From NCBI GenBank assembly GCA_041558415.1, contig JBFFEY010000028.1, forward strand, positions 1-36,671: 36,671 nucleotides of DNA, read 5' to 3'. This DNA comes from SG8-39 sp041558415 (lineage in GTDB: Bacteria; Pseudomonadota; Gammaproteobacteria; Burkholderiales; SG8-39). Under the pieces are notes generated by a model, which saw only the letters and a list, made by a program, of their open reading frames with translations, ran no database searches and was not told the DNA's origin. The translations under genes and the position numbers were made by a program. Shown piece after piece: positions 24,187 to 32,761 of this stretch (the first letter of the stretch is position 1; each line of letters starts with the position of its first letter).

Positions 24187-25251
24187 ATGGGCAAACGCAT
24201 CGCGATCGTCGGCGCCGGCGCACTCGGCGGCTACGTCGGGGGCACGCTGGCGCGGCACGGCCTCGACGTCACGCTGATCGACATGTGGCCGGAGAACATC
24301 GAGGCGATCCGCAGCCGCGGACTCGAGCTCGACGGCGTGACGCCGGACGAACAGTTCACGGTGACCGAGGCGAAGACGATGCACGTCACCGAGGTGCAGT
24401 CGCTGGCGCGCGCGCCGGTCGACATCGCCATGGTGGCGGTCAAGTCCTACGACACCGCGTGGGCGACCATGCTGATCCGCCCCTACCTCGCGCCGGGCGC
24501 CACCGTCGTCTCGCTGCAGAACTGCCTGAACGAGGAAACCATCGCCGCCATCGTCGGCTGGGGCCGCACCGTCGGCGTGATCGCATCGCTCATCTCGGTC
24601 GACATGCACGAAGCGGGCCGCATCCGGCGCACCGTGCCGAAGGGCGGCGCGCAGCACACGGTGTTCCGCGTCGGCGAACCGCACGGCCGCATCACGCCGC
24701 GCGTCGAGGAACTGGTCGAGCTGTTCAGCCTGATCGACAGCGCGAAGGCGACCGCCAATCTGTGGGGCGAGCGCTGGTCGAAGCTGGTGCAAAACGGCAT
24801 GGGCAACGGCGTCACCGCGCTCACCGGCCTGTCCTCGTCGGGCTGCCTCGCCGACGAAACCATCCGCGGCTTCCAGATCCGGCTCGCCGGCGAGGGCGTG
24901 CGGATCGGGCAGGCGCTCGGTTTCCCGCTCGAGAAGATCCGCGGCGTCGAGCCCGAGCTGATGGCGCGCGCCGCGGAGGGCGACGCCGCGGCGCGCGCCG
25001 TGGTCGACGCCATCCTGACGCCGAAGGCCGGTGCCAATCCGCGCGCCGACCTGCAGCGCCCGTCGATGGCGCAGGACATCCTCAAGGGTCGGCGCACCGA
25101 GATCGAGTTCATGAACGGGGTGATCGCCGCAAAGGGCGCCGAGATCGGCCTTGCGGCCCCGAGCCACGAGAAGCTCACCGCGCTGGTGCTGCGCCTCGAG
25201 CGCGGCGAGATCGCGGCCTCCCCGGCGCACCTTGGCGCCGCGGCGCGATGA
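24187..25251 (+). CDS. ketopantoate reductase family protein, second copy
   Basis: A 354-residue NAD(P)-dependent reductase of the PanE/ApbA fold. GAGALG (9-14) binds the cofactor. The C-terminal domain has ERWSKLVQNGMGN, with the catalytic-type Lys and the Asn four residues after it, and later SMAQDI-KGRRTEIE with the conserved Glu. It is longer than typical PanE (about 300) and has extra segments near 230-270, so it probably acts on another 2-oxo acid or 2-hydroxyacid. GGGAGA precedes the ATG. The stop overlaps the start of the SDR gene by ATGA, meaning translational coupling. Two further steps (SDR and ABM-domain protein) follow on the strand. Confidence 0.85.
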   Translation: MGKRIAIVGAGALGGYVGGTLARHGLDVTLIDMWPENIEAIRSRGLELDGVTPDEQFTVTEAKTMHVTEVQSLARAPVDIAMVAVKSYDTAWATMLIRPYLAPGATVVSLQNCLNEETIAAIVGWGRTVGVIASLISVDMHEAGRIRRTVPKGGAQHTVFRVGEPHGRITPRVEELVELFSLIDSAKATANLWGERWSKLVQNGMGNGVTALTGLSSSGCLADETIRGFQIRLAGEGVRIGQALGFPLEKIRGVEPELMARAAEGDAAARAVVDAILTPKAGANPRADLQRPSMAQDILKGRRTEIEFMNGVIAAKGAEIGLAAPSHEKLTALVLRLERGEIAASPAHLGAAAR

Positions 25252-26039
25252 GCGGCGCACTCGCAGGGCGCGTCGCCCTCATCACCGGCGGCAGCAAAGG
25301 CATCGGTCGCGCCGTGGCCGACACCCTCGCGCGCGAGGGCGCGAGGCTCGCATTGTGCGCGCGCGGCCAGGACGCGCTCGAAGTCGCTTCGCGCGAGCTG
25401 CGCGCGCTCGGCGCCGAAGTGCTGGTGCAGGTCGCCGACGTCACCCGCGCCGGCGACATCGCGCGTTTCGTCGCCGCGGCGGCAGCGCGCTTCGGCGCGA
25501 TCGACATCCTGGTCAACAATGCGGTCAGTTCGACGCAGGGCAGCTTCGGCGCGCTGTCCGACGAGGAATGGCAGCACCACGTCGACGTCAAGCTGCTCGG
25601 CTACGTACGCTGCGCGCGCGAGGCCCTGCCCTGGCTGGAGAAGAGTGCGCAGGGGCGCATCGTCAACATCGGCGGCATGACCGCGCGCGACGTGAGCGCC
25701 TATCGCATCACCAACGGCGTCGTCAACGCAGGCGTCAGCAACTTCAGCAAGCACCTCGCCGAGCAGGTCGGCCGGCACGGCATCACCGTGAACGCCATCC
25801 ACCCCGGCTATACGCAGACGCCGAGAATGGAAGCGATGATCCAGCGCCGCGCCGAACTGGAGGGCCATTCGATCGAGGACGAGACGCGGCTGCGCCTGGC
25901 CGAGATCCCGATCGGCCGCTTCATCCGGCCCGCCGACATCGCGAACCTCGTGCTGTTCCTTTGCTCGGAGGCCGCGGCGGCGATCACCGGCCAGTCGATC
26001 GCGGTCGACGGCGGCTCGGGCCGCGCCATCAACTACTGA
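25248..26039 (+). CDS. second SDR-fold protein lacking the usual catalytic residues
   Basis: A 263-residue SDR-fold protein. The cofactor loop TGGSKGIG (13-20), NNA (90-92) and the C-terminal VDGGSG are present. The catalytic tetrad is not: the positions of Asn, Ser, Tyr and Lys read Lys115, Gly143, Asn156 and Asn160 (DVKLLG, NIGGMT, ITNGVVN). The numbering is identical to that in the SDR at 12069, and both share Lys at the Asn position, so they probably belong to one diverged branch. ATG 25248 overlaps the reductase stop. It is likely in one operon with the reductase upstream and the ABM-domain protein downstream. Confidence 0.82.
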   Translation: MSGALAGRVALITGGSKGIGRAVADTLAREGARLALCARGQDALEVASRELRALGAEVLVQVADVTRAGDIARFVAAAAARFGAIDILVNNAVSSTQGSFGALSDEEWQHHVDVKLLGYVRCAREALPWLEKSAQGRIVNIGGMTARDVSAYRITNGVVNAGVSNFSKHLAEQVGRHGITVNAIHPGYTQTPRMEAMIQRRAELEGHSIEDETRLRLAEIPIGRFIRPADIANLVLFLCSEAAAAITGQSIAVDGGSGRAINY

Positions 26040-26099
26040 GCGCCATACGTGTAGGCTTGATGCAATCCAATTGATTCCACAACCGAGGAGCGAGCTGCC

Positions 26100-26408
26100 A
26101 TGATCCACGTCATCGCCATCATCACCGCCAAGCCGGGCAAGCGCGAAGCCGTTCTCGAAGCCTTCCGCGCGAACATTCCCGCCGTGCGCGCCGAGCAGGG
26201 CTGCATCGAGTACGGTGCGGCGGTCGACGCGCCGGGCGAGCTCAAGATCCAGACCAAGTTCGGCCCCGACAGCTTCGTCGTCGTCGAGAAGTGGGAGAGC
26301 ATCGATGCCCTCAAGGCGCACGCCGCGGCGCCGCACATGGCCGCCTACGCCGCCAAGACCAAGGAGCTGCTCGCGAACCGCGTGATCCACGTGCTCTCGC
26401 CGGCCTAA
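26100..26408 (+). CDS. ABM-domain (antibiotic biosynthesis monooxygenase-like) small protein
   Basis: A 102-residue single ABM domain with the ferredoxin-like alpha/beta pattern: strand IHVIAIITAKPGKREAVLEAF, then EQGCIEYGAAVD, then FVVVEKWESIDALKAHAAAPHM and a final strand. Members are dimeric and include quinol and haem-related oxygenases as well as many unknowns. No cofactor residue is evident. GAGGAG lies 10 bases before the ATG. It follows the SDR gene by 60 bases and precedes the cyclase by 42, all on the same strand. Confidence 0.85.
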   Translation: MIHVIAIITAKPGKREAVLEAFRANIPAVRAEQGCIEYGAAVDAPGELKIQTKFGPDSFVVVEKWESIDALKAHAAAPHMAAYAAKTKELLANRVIHVLSPA

Positions 26409-26450
26409 AATCCGCTTCGGCATTGTGCGCAGGAAGGCGCCTCGGACCTC

Positions 26451-28208
26451 ATGGTGAGCGATAGCGGACTCCGGCATCGGCTGGCGGCGATCCTCGCCGC
26501 GGATGTCGCCGGATATTCGCGCCTTATGGCGCACAACGAGCGCGCCACGCTGTACACGCTCGATGCCGCGCGCGGCGTCTTCAGGGTCCGCATCGAGGCG
26601 AACCAGGGTCGCGTGATCGACATGGCGGGCGACTCGGTGCTCGCCGCGTTCGAAACGGCAAGCGGCGCCGTGAGCGCCGCGCTCGAGATCCAGAAGGCGC
26701 TTGCGATGACCGCTGAGGCCGTGCCGGAGGCGCAGCGCATGCGCTTTCGCATCGGCATCCACCTGGGCGACGTGATCGAGAAGACCGACGGAACGGTATA
26801 CGGAGACGGCGTCAACATCGCCGCGCGCCTCGAAAGCCTCGCCGAGCCGGGCGGCATCACCGTCTCGGGCATGGTGCATGAGGCGGTGCGCAGCCGCGTC
26901 GCGGCGCAGTTCGCGGATCTCGGCGACCAGTCGTTCAAGAACATCGCCATGCCGGTGCGCGCGTTCCGTGTCCTGCGCAACGCCTCCGATGCCGCGGCGC
27001 CGGCACTCGCACCGGCCGCGCTTCCGCTGCCGGGCAAGCCCTCGATCGCAGTACTGCCGTTCACCAACATGAGCGGCGACGCACAGCACGAATACTTCGC
27101 CGACGGCATCGTCGAGGACATCATCACCGAGCTTTCGCGCTACTCGGAGCTTTTCGTCATCGCGCGCAACTCGACCTTCACCTACAAGGGGCGCGCGGTG
27201 AAGGTGCAGGAGGTGCGCCGCGATCTCGGCGTGCACTACGTCGTCGAGGGCAGCGTGCGGCGTTCCGGCAATCGCGTGCGCGTCACCGTGCAGCTCATCG
27301 ACGCGTCGACCGGCAATCACGTCTGGGCCGAGCGCTATGACCGGGACGCCGTCGATATCTTCGATCTCCAGGACGAGCTGACGCGTGCGATCGTCGCCAC
27401 CCTGCCCGGCCGCCTGGGCGCCGCCGAGGCCGAGCGACTGCGCCGCAAGCCGCCGAGCGACATGGCGGCCTTCGATTACCTGCTCGCCGGCAAGATCCAC
27501 CACCACCGCGCCACCCCGGAGGACAACGACGAGGCGCTGCGCCTGCTCGACAAGGCGATCGCGCTCGACCCGCAGTTCGCGCAGGCCCATGCCTGGAAAG
27601 CCTGCACCCTCGGACAGGCGGCGGAGCGCGGCTTTCGCGATCCGCCCGAGAAGTTCCTCATGCTGGCGTGGGAAGAGATCAACAAGGCCGTCGCGCTGGA
27701 CGAGAACGACGTCGAGTGCCACCGGCTGCTGTGCGAGGTCTGCATCGAGACGCGCCAGCTCGACCAGGCCGTGCTGCACAACGAGCGGGCGCTCGCCATG
27801 AATCCGAACGATCCGCGCCTGGTCGCGCAAAAGGGCGAAGTCCTGACCTGGCTCGGCCAGGCGGCCGAGGCCGTCGAGTGGCTGCAAACCGCGATGCGCC
27901 TCGACCCGCACGGCGCGCCGACGCGCGCGCACCTTCTGGGGCGCGCCCTGTTCGGCGCACAGCGATACGCCGAAGCACTCGAGGCGTTGCGCCGGATCCG
28001 GTCCCCGCGCCACGGCCATCTCGCGTTCATGGCCGCATGCGCGGCGCAGCTCGGCCGCGACGACGAGGCGCGCGAGCGGGTCGCCGCGGCGCTCGCGCTC
28101 AAGCCGGAGCTCACCGCCAGCAGCGTCGTCGCGGGGCTCTGCTACAGGGAGGCGAGCGACCGCGAGCATCTCGCGGCCGCGCTGCGCAGGGCAGGCCTGC
28201 CCGAGTAA
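26451..28208 (+). CDS. class III nucleotide cyclase with TolB-like and TPR regions
   Basis: A 585-residue cytosolic protein. Residues 10-175 form a class III adenylate/guanylate cyclase domain with metal-binding Asp18 (AADVAGYS) and Asp61 (MAGDSV), plus Asn122 and Arg126 in GDGVNIAARLE. The Lys that selects adenine in many cyclases is not at its usual place (RVIDMAGD), so the base is uncertain and activity unproven. Residues 195-310 resemble the TolB-like/FlgO region seen in this family (IAVLPFTNMSGD, YVVEGSVRRSG, GNHVWAERYDR). Residues 320-585 are a series of about five or six TPR-like helical repeats that probably bind a partner. It has no membrane segment. Whether it feeds the double-CNB protein at 11058 is inference only. 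Confidence 0.85.
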   Translation: MVSDSGLRHRLAAILAADVAGYSRLMAHNERATLYTLDAARGVFRVRIEANQGRVIDMAGDSVLAAFETASGAVSAALEIQKALAMTAEAVPEAQRMRFRIGIHLGDVIEKTDGTVYGDGVNIAARLESLAEPGGITVSGMVHEAVRSRVAAQFADLGDQSFKNIAMPVRAFRVLRNASDAAAPALAPAALPLPGKPSIAVLPFTNMSGDAQHEYFADGIVEDIITELSRYSELFVIARNSTFTYKGRAVKVQEVRRDLGVHYVVEGSVRRSGNRVRVTVQLIDASTGNHVWAERYDRDAVDIFDLQDELTRAIVATLPGRLGAAEAERLRRKPPSDMAAFDYLLAGKIHHHRATPEDNDEALRLLDKAIALDPQFAQAHAWKACTLGQAAERGFRDPPEKFLMLAWEEINKAVALDENDVECHRLLCEVCIETRQLDQAVLHNERALAMNPNDPRLVAQKGEVLTWLGQAAEAVEWLQTAMRLDPHGAPTRAHLLGRALFGAQRYAEALEALRRIRSPRHGHLAFMAACAAQLGRDDEARERVAAALALKPELTASSVVAGLCYREASDREHLAAALRRAGLPE

Positions 28209-28246
28209 GCGCCGGCGCGCAGGCGGCCGCGTGGTTGCTTGAACGC

Positions 28247-30187
28247 CTACGCCTTGCGCGGCGCGACGACCTCGAACTGCAGCGCGAAATCGTCGAGCAT
28301 TTCGAGCAGCGCTTCGAGCGGCGCCACCTCTCCTTTTACGTGCAGTGATCCGGCCGCCCGCGCCTCGGCGACCGTCTTGCGCCGCAGAACAACGTCGACG
28401 AGCACCTCGCGCGTGGTCGTCACCGTCGCGGCGGCGTCGGGTGCGATGCGGTCCATGCGCTGCGTCAGCGTGCTGTGCTTGAGCGTCTGCACGACGCGCT
28501 CGTCGGTATCGGTCAGCACCCAGTTGAGCACGAAGCTACGGCCCGCCACACGCGCCGGGTCGAGACGCACCGCGACGAAATCGAACAGCGTCGCGGTCGT
28601 CACCGCGGTGAGCAGCGCCGGGCTCAGCATCGGCCGCGGTGCGAGCTGGGTCACGCCATGCCGCAGCTCGCGCGCGCCCGTGAGGTAAGCATTGCGCCAG
28701 GTCGCCGACTCCGCCTGGTAGCCGAGCTGCTCGAAGGCGTCGGCGCACAATGCGCGCGCCGCGCGGTTGTCCGGGTCGGCGAACACCACCTGATTCGTCA
28801 CCTGCGCCACCCAGCGGTATTCGCCGCGCGCGAAATCCTCCCGCGCGCGGGCGAGCACCGCCTCGGCGCCACCCATGTAGGCGACCATCTTCTGCGCCGC
28901 GGCGACCGACGGCAGCGGGTTGAGGTTGGCCGGGTTGCCGTCGTACCAGCTGAGGTAGCGCTGGTACACCGCCTTCGCGTTGTGGCTGATCGTGCCGTAG
29001 TAGCCGCGCAGCGGCCATTCGCGCGCCAGCTCGGGCGGCAGATCGAGCACCTCGGCGATCTCGGCCGGCTTCCAGCCGTGGTTCATTAGGCGCACGGTCT
29101 GGTCGTGCAGGTACTTGTAGAGGTCGCGCTGCCGCTCGAGGAACTCGCGGATGCGCGCCCGTCCCCAGGTCGGCCAGTGGTGCTGGCCGATCAGCACTTC
29201 GGCCTGCGCGCCGAACAGCTCGAGCGCCTCGGCGAGGTAATGCGACCACAGGCGCGGGTCTCGCACCACCGCGCCACGCAAGGGGCAGAAGTTGTGCAGA
29301 TGGCGCGTGGCGTTCTCCGCCATGTTGAGCACGCCGCCCGCGGGCATGAACAGGTGCATCTCGGCCGGCGCCTCGGTGCCGGGGGCGAGCTGGAACACGA
29401 TCTCGACGCCGTCGATGCGGTGCGTCTCCACCGGCTGCCGGATGTCGCGCGTCGGCGCGATCAGGCTCACCGCGCCGCGCGCCACCGCCTTGCCGAGCCC
29501 TGCGTCGACCTGACCGCGCGGCCCGGGCCGCAGCAGGTCGCCGAACTGGAACTGCGCGCGGCGCAGCATCGGGTTGCCGACGAGCACGTTCTCGCCGGCG
29601 ACTGCCTCCAGAAACCCCGCCGGCGCAATGACCTGCACACGCCCGGCGCGCACCTCTTCGTCCGAAATCACGCCCTTCACGCCACCGTAGTGATCGACGT
29701 GGCTGTGGCTGTAGACGAGCGCGACCACCGGCCGCCGCGGGCGATGCGCGTAGTAGAGCTCGAGCGCGGCACGCGCGGTGTCGGTACTGGTCAATGGATC
29801 GACGACGATGATGCCGCTCGCGCCCTCGATGATCGTCATGTTGGCGATGTCGAGGCCGCGCACCTGGTAGACACCCGGCACCACGGCGAACAGGCCGTGG
29901 TTCAGGTTGAGCCGCGCCATGCGCCACAGGCTCGGGTTGACCGTGGGCGGCGCGTCTTCGCCGTCTAGGAAGCGGTATGCGGGCAGCATCCACACCGGCG
30001 TGCCTTTCGCCGTACGGATCACGCCGTCGACGTGGCTGGCGATGAAGCCGCGGCGCGCGTCGGCGAAGTCGGTCTGGTCGTCGAACGGCAGACGCGCGGC
30101 GAGCGCCGCATTGGCGCGCCGCGTCGCCGGCTCGGCATCCTTCTGGCTCGGGTCGGCCGCGACCCAGTGTGTCTTCGGATCGGTCAT
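28247..30187 (-). CDS. alkylsulfatase-type metallo-beta-lactamase-fold hydrolase
   Basis: A 646-residue protein of the SdsA/YjcS alkylsulfatase family, which removes sulfate from alkyl sulfates. The zinc motif HSHVDH gives His161, His163, Asp165 and His166; NMAENATRHLHN and GQHHWPTWG supply the further ligand-bearing segments. The C-terminal 120 residues form the SCP2-like domain usual for the family (LNWVLTDTDERVVQTLKHSTLT). ATG 30187 has GGGAGA upstream. No signal peptide is visible, unlike secreted SdsA1, so it may be cytosolic or exported by another route. It follows a class III CoA-transferase by 19 bases in one operon, an uncommon partner. Confidence 0.9.
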   Translation of the reverse strand: MTDPKTHWVAADPSQKDAEPATRRANAALAARLPFDDQTDFADARRGFIASHVDGVIRTAKGTPVWMLPAYRFLDGEDAPPTVNPSLWRMARLNLNHGLFAVVPGVYQVRGLDIANMTIIEGASGIIVVDPLTSTDTARAALELYYAHRPRRPVVALVYSHSHVDHYGGVKGVISDEEVRAGRVQVIAPAGFLEAVAGENVLVGNPMLRRAQFQFGDLLRPGPRGQVDAGLGKAVARGAVSLIAPTRDIRQPVETHRIDGVEIVFQLAPGTEAPAEMHLFMPAGGVLNMAENATRHLHNFCPLRGAVVRDPRLWSHYLAEALELFGAQAEVLIGQHHWPTWGRARIREFLERQRDLYKYLHDQTVRLMNHGWKPAEIAEVLDLPPELAREWPLRGYYGTISHNAKAVYQRYLSWYDGNPANLNPLPSVAAAQKMVAYMGGAEAVLARAREDFARGEYRWVAQVTNQVVFADPDNRAARALCADAFEQLGYQAESATWRNAYLTGARELRHGVTQLAPRPMLSPALLTAVTTATLFDFVAVRLDPARVAGRSFVLNWVLTDTDERVVQTLKHSTLTQRMDRIAPDAAATVTTTREVLVDVVLRRKTVAEARAAGSLHVKGEVAPLEALLEMLDDFALQFEVVAPRKA

Positions 30188-30206
30188 GAACGGGGTCTCC
30201 CGCGGC

Positions 30207-31436
30207 TCAGACGCCGCCCACGACACCCGCCGTGCGCAGGCGCGCGATCTCGTCCGGCGCAAAGCCGGCCTCGCGCAGGATCTCGCTCGAGTGCTCGCCG
30301 AGCGCCGGCGCGCGCCCCGGGCGCCGCGGCTCGACGCCCTCGATGCGAAACGGCACGGCGAGCGTGAGCGGCATCTCGGGGTTATCGGACTCGACGATCG
30401 CCTGGGCGGCGCGCGCCTGCGGATCCTCCCCGAGGTCCGTCACGCGCGTGATCGGGGCGAAGATCATGCGCTCGGCCCTCAGCCGCTCGCGCCAGTGTGC
30501 CCAGTCCTCTGCGACGAACACCGCGTCGAACACCGCCGTGAGCGCGGCCGCGTTGGCGCGCCGCGCCGGGGTGGTCGCGAAGCGCGCGTCGTGCTCGAGC
30601 TCGGGACGGCCGACCACGCGGCACAGCCCGGGCCAGAAACGCTCCTCCATCGGCAGCGCGATCGAGAACCAGCGGCCGTCCTTGCACCGATAGCAATTGC
30701 CGAGCGCGCTCCTCGGGCGTTCCCGCGGCGGGCGCAGCGGCAGCGTCGCGCCGACGAGCGCCGCCTGTACGGCGACGCCGTTCGACCACAGCCCCGCGGC
30801 CAGCAGCGAGGTCGATACCCGCCCGCCGCGTCCGCTCTTCTCGCGCCGCATGAGTGCGAGCAGGATCGCCGAGACCAGCGACATCGCCGTCGCTCGGTCG
30901 CCCGCCGCCGGCATCGAGAAGTGCGGTGGCTGGTCTTCGTAGCGGTTGATGTCGAGGAAGCCGCTACGCGCGAAATAGGCCGTCGAGTCGAAGCCCGGCT
31001 GGTCGCGCTCCGGCCCGGCCTCGCCGAAGCCGGTGAGCGAGGCGTAGACGAGCCGCGGATGCGCCGCGTGCAGGTCCTCCCAGCGCAGGCGCATGCGCTC
31101 GCGCAGCCGCAGCGGGAAGTTGGTCACCAGCACGTCGGCACGCGCGATCAGCCGCTCCATCGCGGCGCGCCCCTCCGGGTGATGCAGGTCGAGCGCGATC
31201 GAGCGCTTGTTGCGCGCGTCCATCTCCCAGGGGTAGTTGACCGGGCTCTTCGGGTAGGCGTGCGAGGACTGGATCACGCGGTTCGGATCGCCGACGCCGG
31301 GCTGCTCGACCTTGATCACGTCGGCGCCGTACTCGCCGAGCACCAGCGCCGTCACCGGCGCGGCGATGTAGGTGCCGACGTCGAGCACGCGCAGGCCGGC
31401 AAGCGGAAGCTCGGTCGCGGAAGTCTCGCTCGTCAC
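30207..31436 (-). CDS. class III CoA-transferase (CaiB/BaiF family), copy 1
   Basis: A 409-residue enzyme that moves CoA between carboxylic acids. Family features are LRVLDVGTYIAAP (15-27), EYGADVIKVEQPG (35-47), NKRSIALDL (76-84) and the catalytic Asp150 in GPERDQPGFD. GTG at 31436 is the likely start, without an obvious ribosome site. It is the first gene of the operon with the alkylsulfatase, and lies 62 bases from the divergent LeuC-like gene. Substrates cannot be read; a dicarboxylate would fit the neighbours. Confidence 0.9.
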   Translation of the reverse strand: MTSETSATELPLAGLRVLDVGTYIAAPVTALVLGEYGADVIKVEQPGVGDPNRVIQSSHAYPKSPVNYPWEMDARNKRSIALDLHHPEGRAAMERLIARADVLVTNFPLRLRERMRLRWEDLHAAHPRLVYASLTGFGEAGPERDQPGFDSTAYFARSGFLDINRYEDQPPHFSMPAAGDRATAMSLVSAILLALMRREKSGRGGRVSTSLLAAGLWSNGVAVQAALVGATLPLRPPRERPRSALGNCYRCKDGRWFSIALPMEERFWPGLCRVVGRPELEHDARFATTPARRANAAALTAVFDAVFVAEDWAHWRERLRAERMIFAPITRVTDLGEDPQARAAQAIVESDNPEMPLTLAVPFRIEGVEPRRPGRAPALGEHSSEILREAGFAPDEIARLRTAGVVGGV

Positions 31437-31458
31437 GGGCGCGATTCTGGCATGCGGG

Positions 31459-31479
31459 AAAAGGTTCCTGACACCTTTT
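31459..31479. repeat. short AAAAGGT/ACCTTTT inverted repeat
   Basis: AAAAGGT (31459-31465) and ACCTTTT (31473-31479) form a 7-bp stem with a 7-base loop that includes TCCTGAC. Similar AAAAGGT-type dyads are dispersed in proteobacterial genomes, recalled from memory. It lies between the divergent CoA-transferase and LeuC-like genes, 20 bases before the latter start. No copy of the same core is evident elsewhere in the window. Confidence 0.5.
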
Positions 31480-31498
31480 GCGGTACATTCGCTGCGCC

Positions 31499-32761
31499 AT
31501 GCCGCAGACCCTCGCCCAGAAGCTCGTCGCGCGCGCCGCGGGCCGCGCGACGGTGGCGCCCGGCGAATTTGTCGTCTGTAAGGTCGATCTTGCGATGTTC
31601 CACGACTCGAGCGGGCCGCGGCGCCTCGCGCCGATGCTCGCGCGCCTCGGTGCCAGGGTCTGGGATCCCGCGCGCATCGTGCTGGTGACAGACCACTACG
31701 TCACGGGCGAGGACGCCGAAAGCCGCGCCATCGTGCGCATCGCGCGCGACTGGGCGAAGGCCGAGGGCATCCGCAACTTCTACGACGGCATCGGCATCTG
31801 CCACGTGCTGCTCGCCGAGCACGGCCACCTGCGCCCCGGCCTGTTCGCGGTCGGCGGCGACAGCCATTCGCCCACCGGCGGCGCGTTCGGCGCCTACATG
31901 TTCGGCATCGGCGCGACCGAGATGCTCGGCGTGGTGGTGACCGGCGAGATCTGGCTGCGCGTGCCGGAGACGATCCGCATGCAATGGGACGGGCGTTTCG
32001 GCGACGGCGTCTGCGCCAAGGACGTGATGCTGCATCTGTGCGGCCGCTTCGGTCTCGACGGCGGCGCCTACCAGGCGGTCGAGTACGCCGGCAGCGCGAT
32101 CGCCGCGCTGCCGATGCAGGAACGCATGACGCTCGCCAACATGACCGCGGAACTCGGCGGACAGACGGGCCTCGTCGCCCCCGACGCCGTGACGCGCGAC
32201 TACCTGGCGCAGGCCGGTGTGCGCGAAGTCGAGATCGAGCCCTGGCAAAGCGACGCCGACGCGCCGCTCGCGGCGCGGCATGTGTTCGACGCCCAAGCGC
32301 TCGAGCCGCAGGTGGCGGCGCCGCACAGCCCGGCGAACGCGGGCCCGGTGACGGCGTTCGAGGATGAACGCATCGACATCGCTTACGTCGGCGCCTGCAC
32401 CGGCGCCAAGCTCGAGGACCTGCGCATGGCGGCGCGCGTGCTCAAAGGGCGCAGGATCGCGCCGGGCGTCGAGCTGCTGGTCGCGCCCGCCTCGCGCAGG
32501 GATCAGGATCGCGCGCGCGACGAAGGCGTGCTCGGCGCTCTGCAGGACGCGGGTGCGCAGCTGCTGCCGAACGCCTGCGGCATCTGCGCCGGTTACGGCG
32601 ATCGCTTCGACGCCCGGGCGCGGGTCGTCTCGACCACGGCGCGCAACTTCAAGGGCCGCATGGGCGCGCCGAGCACCGAGGTGTTTCTCGCCTCGCCCTA
32701 CACGGTGGCCGCGAGCGCGCTCGCCGGCCGCATCGCCGATCCGCGAGCGGTGCTGCAATGA
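31499..32761 (+). CDS. LeuC-like hydro-lyase large subunit (aconitase superfamily)
   Basis: A 420-residue iron-sulfur hydro-lyase subunit in the 3-isopropylmalate dehydratase large-subunit class. Cluster ligands are Cys300 (VGACTG) and Cys360/Cys363 (NACGIC). DSHSPTGGAFGAYMFGIGATE (121-141, split here) is the substrate-binding block. The length fits the short LeuC/homoaconitase type rather than aconitase. CTG where leucine enzymes have CTN, and the absence of other leucine genes, point to a related reaction on a branched 2-hydroxy-dicarboxylate, for example dimethylmalate- or citramalate-like acids. Its stop overlaps the LeuD-like start (ATGA). ATG 31499 is chosen over an upstream frame extension that runs into the hairpin repeat. 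Confidence 0.88.
   Translation: MPQTLAQKLVARAAGRATVAPGEFVVCKVDLAMFHDSSGPRRLAPMLARLGARVWDPARIVLVTDHYVTGEDAESRAIVRIARDWAKAEGIRNFYDGIGICHVLLAEHGHLRPGLFAVGGDSHSPTGGAFGAYMFGIGATEMLGVVVTGEIWLRVPETIRMQWDGRFGDGVCAKDVMLHLCGRFGLDGGAYQAVEYAGSAIAALPMQERMTLANMTAELGGQTGLVAPDAVTRDYLAQAGVREVEIEPWQSDADAPLAARHVFDAQALEPQVAAPHSPANAGPVTAFEDERIDIAYVGACTGAKLEDLRMAARVLKGRRIAPGVELLVAPASRRDQDRARDEGVLGALQDAGAQLLPNACGICAGYGDRFDARARVVSTTARNFKGRMGAPSTEVFLASPYTVAASALAGRIADPRAVLQ

Noticed and set aside
24483..28169. Open frame of over 1,220 codons on the minus strand
   Set aside because: It is the antisense shadow of the reductase, SDR, ABM and cyclase genes, all of which have recognisable domains and ribosome sites.
31468..31489. 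Promoter for the LeuC-like gene from CTGACA and TACATT
   Set aside because: The spacing between the boxes is only 10 bases, far too short for a sigma-70 promoter.
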